From NCBI GenBank assembly GCA_002364245.1, contig DEXR01000049.1:1-6971 (forward strand): a DNA stretch of 6,971 bases, given 5' to 3'. The notes below the pieces were generated by a model. That model was not told the origin of the DNA. It worked only from the letters and a program-made list of their open reading frames with translations, and did not search any database. This DNA comes from Flavobacteriaceae bacterium UBA3179. Lineage in GTDB: Bacteria > Bacteroidota > Bacteroidia > Flavobacteriales > Flavobacteriaceae. Made by a program: the position numbers and the translations under genes. Of this stretch, positions 4,985 through 6,971 are shown piece by piece (position 1 is the stretch's first letter; each line of letters begins with the position of its first letter).

Positions 4985-6355
4985 TTGAAAGTATTAAAAT
5001 ATATACCAAAATATATCATTTTGTTTGGCCTATTGATATGTGCCAATCCACTTGTTTTTTCCCAAGGATCGTTCCGTCTTCCCGATGGGGACAAAAGGGA
5101 TAAGATTTCTTTTAAACTTGTTAATAATTTAGTGGTTATTCCTGTGGAGGTCAATGGTACCACCCTTTCATTTTTATTGGATACAGGGGTTAAATCTACT
5201 ATTATCTTCAGTTTGGAAAAACAGGATTCTGTTATGTTGAGAAACACAGAGCCTATTAATTTACGGGGGTTAGGAAATGGTGGAGTGCTAAAAGGCTTAA
5301 AAAGCGAGAATAATTTCCTTAAAATTGGAGAAGCAGTAAGTGAAGATCATACTATTTATGTCATCTTTGAAAGTTCATTAAACTTGTCTTCAAGAATGGG
5401 TATTCCTATAAATGGTATCGTTGGTCTGGATTTCTTTAAAAATTTTATTGTAAAAACAAATTATAGGTCTAAAAAAATTAAGTTTTACAAACCAGAAAAT
5501 TATTCATACCGTGAATGTCGTAAGTGTGATGTTTTTGACTTACACTTTTATAAAGATAAGCCTTACATTGATTTTGTTGTAGGGCTAAACAATGCAACAA
5601 AAGAGGAGACCGTTACTTTGTTGCTGGATAGTGGATCCAGCGATGCTGTATGGTTGTTTGATCCTAAAGGATTTTTAACCGAAGCTCCCAAAAATTATTT
5701 TGAGGATTTTCTTGGCCTGGGATTAAGCGGTCATATTTACGGGAGAAGATCAAGGTTAAAAAAAGTGATTGCAGGCGATTTTGAGCTTGAAGATGTAAAC
5801 GTAGCTTTTCCCAATAAAGAAGCTATAGACAGTTTGGGTTTGTACATTGAAAGAGATGGAAGCCTGGGAGGTGATTTCTTAAAACGTTTTACTGTAACGA
5901 TGGATTACCCCAATAAGAAAGTAATGTTACGGCGTAATGGTAATTTTAATGACCCTTTTCATTATAATATGAGTGGTTTGACCTTGGAGCACGATGGTGT
6001 TGAGGTTTATAAAGAAAATAGTGTGCAAACAAGTATAAACCAACGAGCGAAAAATAGCGTAAGTGGCTTTGCAAATCGAGTAAATTCCTCAACGTTCAAT
6101 TCGTTTTTAAGAACTGAAATATTATTAGTTCCTAGATACGTAGTAGCAGAAATACGAAAAAACTCTATTGCAGATAAATCGGGGATACTAATTGGTGATG
6201 AAATATTGGAAATAAACGGAAAACCCGCTCATGAATATAAATTGTATAATTTATCGGCTTTATTTTCTTCCGAAGAAGGTAAAAAAATTGATTTGAAAAT
6301 AAAAAGGAATCAACGAATATTTGACGTACGTTTTAAGCTAGAAAAAGTATTATAA
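4985..6355 (+). CDS. Exported two-lobe aspartyl protease-like protein with C-terminal PDZ domain
   Basis: The 456-residue product has a signal peptide (basic residues, hydrophobic core about 10-25, probable cleavage after VFS, leaving Q27 as first residue), so it acts in the periplasm or at the envelope. Two tandem retropepsin-like lobes follow. Lobe 1 (about 44-169) has LSFLLDTG with catalytic-type D66 and the closing NGIVGLDFFKNF. Lobe 2 (about 190-316) has VTLLLDSG with D215 and the closing GSLGGDFLKRF. Together these could form a pepsin-like single-chain active site. A PDZ domain occupies about 384-456 (VVAEIRKNSIADKSG, then GDEILEINGK). Such proteins are widespread in flavobacteria, but substrates are unknown and proteolysis is inferred. 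The linker between lobes contains C178 and C181 as ECRKC. The start is TTG at 4985: a stop codon lies just upstream in frame (4979-4981), no ATG occurs before the signal peptide ends, and the next Met is at residue 84. Confidence 0.88.
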   Translation: MKVLKYIPKYIILFGLLICANPLVFSQGSFRLPDGDKRDKISFKLVNNLVVIPVEVNGTTLSFLLDTGVKSTIIFSLEKQDSVMLRNTEPINLRGLGNGGVLKGLKSENNFLKIGEAVSEDHTIYVIFESSLNLSSRMGIPINGIVGLDFFKNFIVKTNYRSKKIKFYKPENYSYRECRKCDVFDLHFYKDKPYIDFVVGLNNATKEETVTLLLDSGSSDAVWLFDPKGFLTEAPKNYFEDFLGLGLSGHIYGRRSRLKKVIAGDFELEDVNVAFPNKEAIDSLGLYIERDGSLGGDFLKRFTVTMDYPNKKVMLRRNGNFNDPFHYNMSGLTLEHDGVEVYKENSVQTSINQRAKNSVSGFANRVNSSTFNSFLRTEILLVPRYVVAEIRKNSIADKSGILIGDEILEINGKPAHEYKLYNLSALFSSEEGKKIDLKIKRNQRIFDVRFKLEKVL

Positions 6356-6971
6356 TTTGAGTCCAAAAGTGAATACAAAACTATTGTTTATTGTATTAAC
6401 CAAGGCGCTATCTGTCAATCCTATATTATAAAGCTGCTGTTGTCTTTCTTGTTCTGTGCTAATAAATGAAGCATCTATATAATAATTTCCAAAAGAATAA
6501 CCAACGCCTAAGGAATAACCGTTCAAGTCGTCCATAAGCTGTTTGTTTTCGTACGGGCTTTCTTCAAAGCGGTACCCGGCCCGAAGGCTTACTTCGTCTA
6601 AACGGTATTCGCCGCCAATCCTAAAGGTAGAAGAACTTTGAAGTGTATTGCTTATAAATGAATTTTCTGTCGCAAAAGCTGGATCTGAGGTTGGCTTAAA
6701 TTTAATTTCAGAATAATCTTTGTATGAATAATCAAAACTGATCAACCCGCTTTTTCCGAAAACGTAAGCCGCACTTGCTGCTAACTTCCCTGGAGTTTTT
6801 AAATTGAAATCTTCATAAATATTTAAAGCATTGGGGTCAATCACAGCCGTACTGGTTTGCCCGTCCACGGTTCTTTGGGTTTCTAAATACTGTGTTGTTT
6901 CTTCAGAAATTGTAAACCAAGTTGGAGTATCGTAAGTTAATCCTAATCGTAGGTTTTCTGTCGCTTTGGCT
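6350..6971 (-). CDS. FadL/OmpP1/TodX-type outer membrane protein, C-terminal part (5' end beyond window)
   Basis: The minus-strand frame is open from the right edge (first full codon at 6970-6968) to the TAA at 6352-6350, giving 206 visible residues. The GTG at 6868 is therefore an internal valine, not a start; the frame reads on upstream through LRLGLTYDTPTWFTISEE. The visible part is a series of amphipathic strands with alternating aromatic residues, such as AASAAYVFGKSGLISFDYSY, FRIGGEYRLDEVSLRAGYRF and GYSLGVGYSFGNYYIDASF, ending in a short strand FVFTFGLKL at the C terminus. This fits the end of a FadL/OmpP1 14-strand barrel, which lets hydrophobic compounds such as long-chain fatty acids cross the outer membrane. 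The substrate is not known. Its stop overlaps the stop of the convergent protease gene by 6 bases. The N-terminal hatch lies outside the window, so the family call rests on the barrel strands. Confidence 0.85.
   Translation of the reverse strand, partial: AKATENLRLGLTYDTPTWFTISEETTQYLETQRTVDGQTSTAVIDPNALNIYEDFNLKTPGKLAASAAYVFGKSGLISFDYSYKDYSEIKFKPTSDPAFATENSFISNTLQSSSTFRIGGEYRLDEVSLRAGYRFEESPYENKQLMDDLNGYSLGVGYSFGNYYIDASFISTEQERQQQLYNIGLTDSALVNTINNSFVFTFGLKL

Noticed and set aside
4933..5247. 104-codon minus-strand open frame over the protease start
   Set aside because: It runs antisense through the signal peptide and first DTG motif of the protease gene and has no family features.
6350..6868. 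A complete 172-residue protein starting at GTG 6868
   Set aside because: The frame stays open upstream to the window edge with barrel-like sequence, so this is the 3' part of a longer gene.
1..6971. CRISPR array, tRNA, rRNA, transposon ends, attachment sites or phage genes
   Set aside because: No spaced direct repeats, cloverleaf-like segments, transposase motifs or integrase genes were seen; all long frames are explained by ordinary chromosomal genes.

Overview
The window looks like chromosomal housekeeping DNA from a marine-type member of the Flavobacteriaceae (phylum Bacteroidota). The DNA is visibly AT-rich. Gene starts lack strong Shine-Dalgarno sequences, and several intergenic spacers hold matches to the Bacteroidota promoter -7 box (TAnnTTTG). 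The protein families are also typical of flavobacteria: a short four-cysteine membrane protein, a FAS1 lipoprotein, a double-lobed aspartyl protease with a PDZ domain, and a FadL/OmpP1 barrel. The genus cannot be fixed from the sequence alone. Coding density is very high: no gene-free stretch exceeds about 95 bases, and no tRNA, rRNA, CRISPR array, insertion sequence or clear intrinsic terminator was seen.

Left block (1-1983, all minus strand). A probable operon reads leftward: a 71-residue membrane-anchored four-cysteine protein, then a membrane-bound family 2 glycosyltransferase, then an ECF-type sigma factor whose GTG start lies inside the last codons of the glycosyltransferase. Another minus-strand gene may begin at the left edge.

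Middle block (1984-4890). A 92-base divergent spacer separates the small-protein operon from a plus-strand FAS1 lipoprotein. That lipoprotein converges on murB with interlocked stop codons (4-base overlap). murB is the second gene of a minus-strand pair: a class I aminotransferase ends in TAATG, sharing one base with the murB start. MurB makes UDP-N-acetylmuramate for peptidoglycan. The aminotransferase substrate is not determined by sequence.

Right block (4891-6971). A second divergent spacer of about 94 bases separates the aminotransferase from a plus-strand exported protein with two aspartyl-protease lobes (DTG and DSG) and a PDZ domain, starting at TTG. It converges with a 6-base overlap on the 3' end of a FadL/OmpP1-type outer-membrane barrel whose 5' part lies beyond the right edge.

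Overall, four of the seven genes serve or reside in the cell envelope (MurB, FAS1 lipoprotein, FadL-type barrel, exported protease) and two more are membrane proteins. No obviously novel multi-gene system was found. The items most worth checking are the small four-cysteine protein with its glycosyltransferase-sigma operon, and the two-lobe protease-PDZ protein with an extra CxxC linker. Several gene starts also need non-ATG or shifted start calls.
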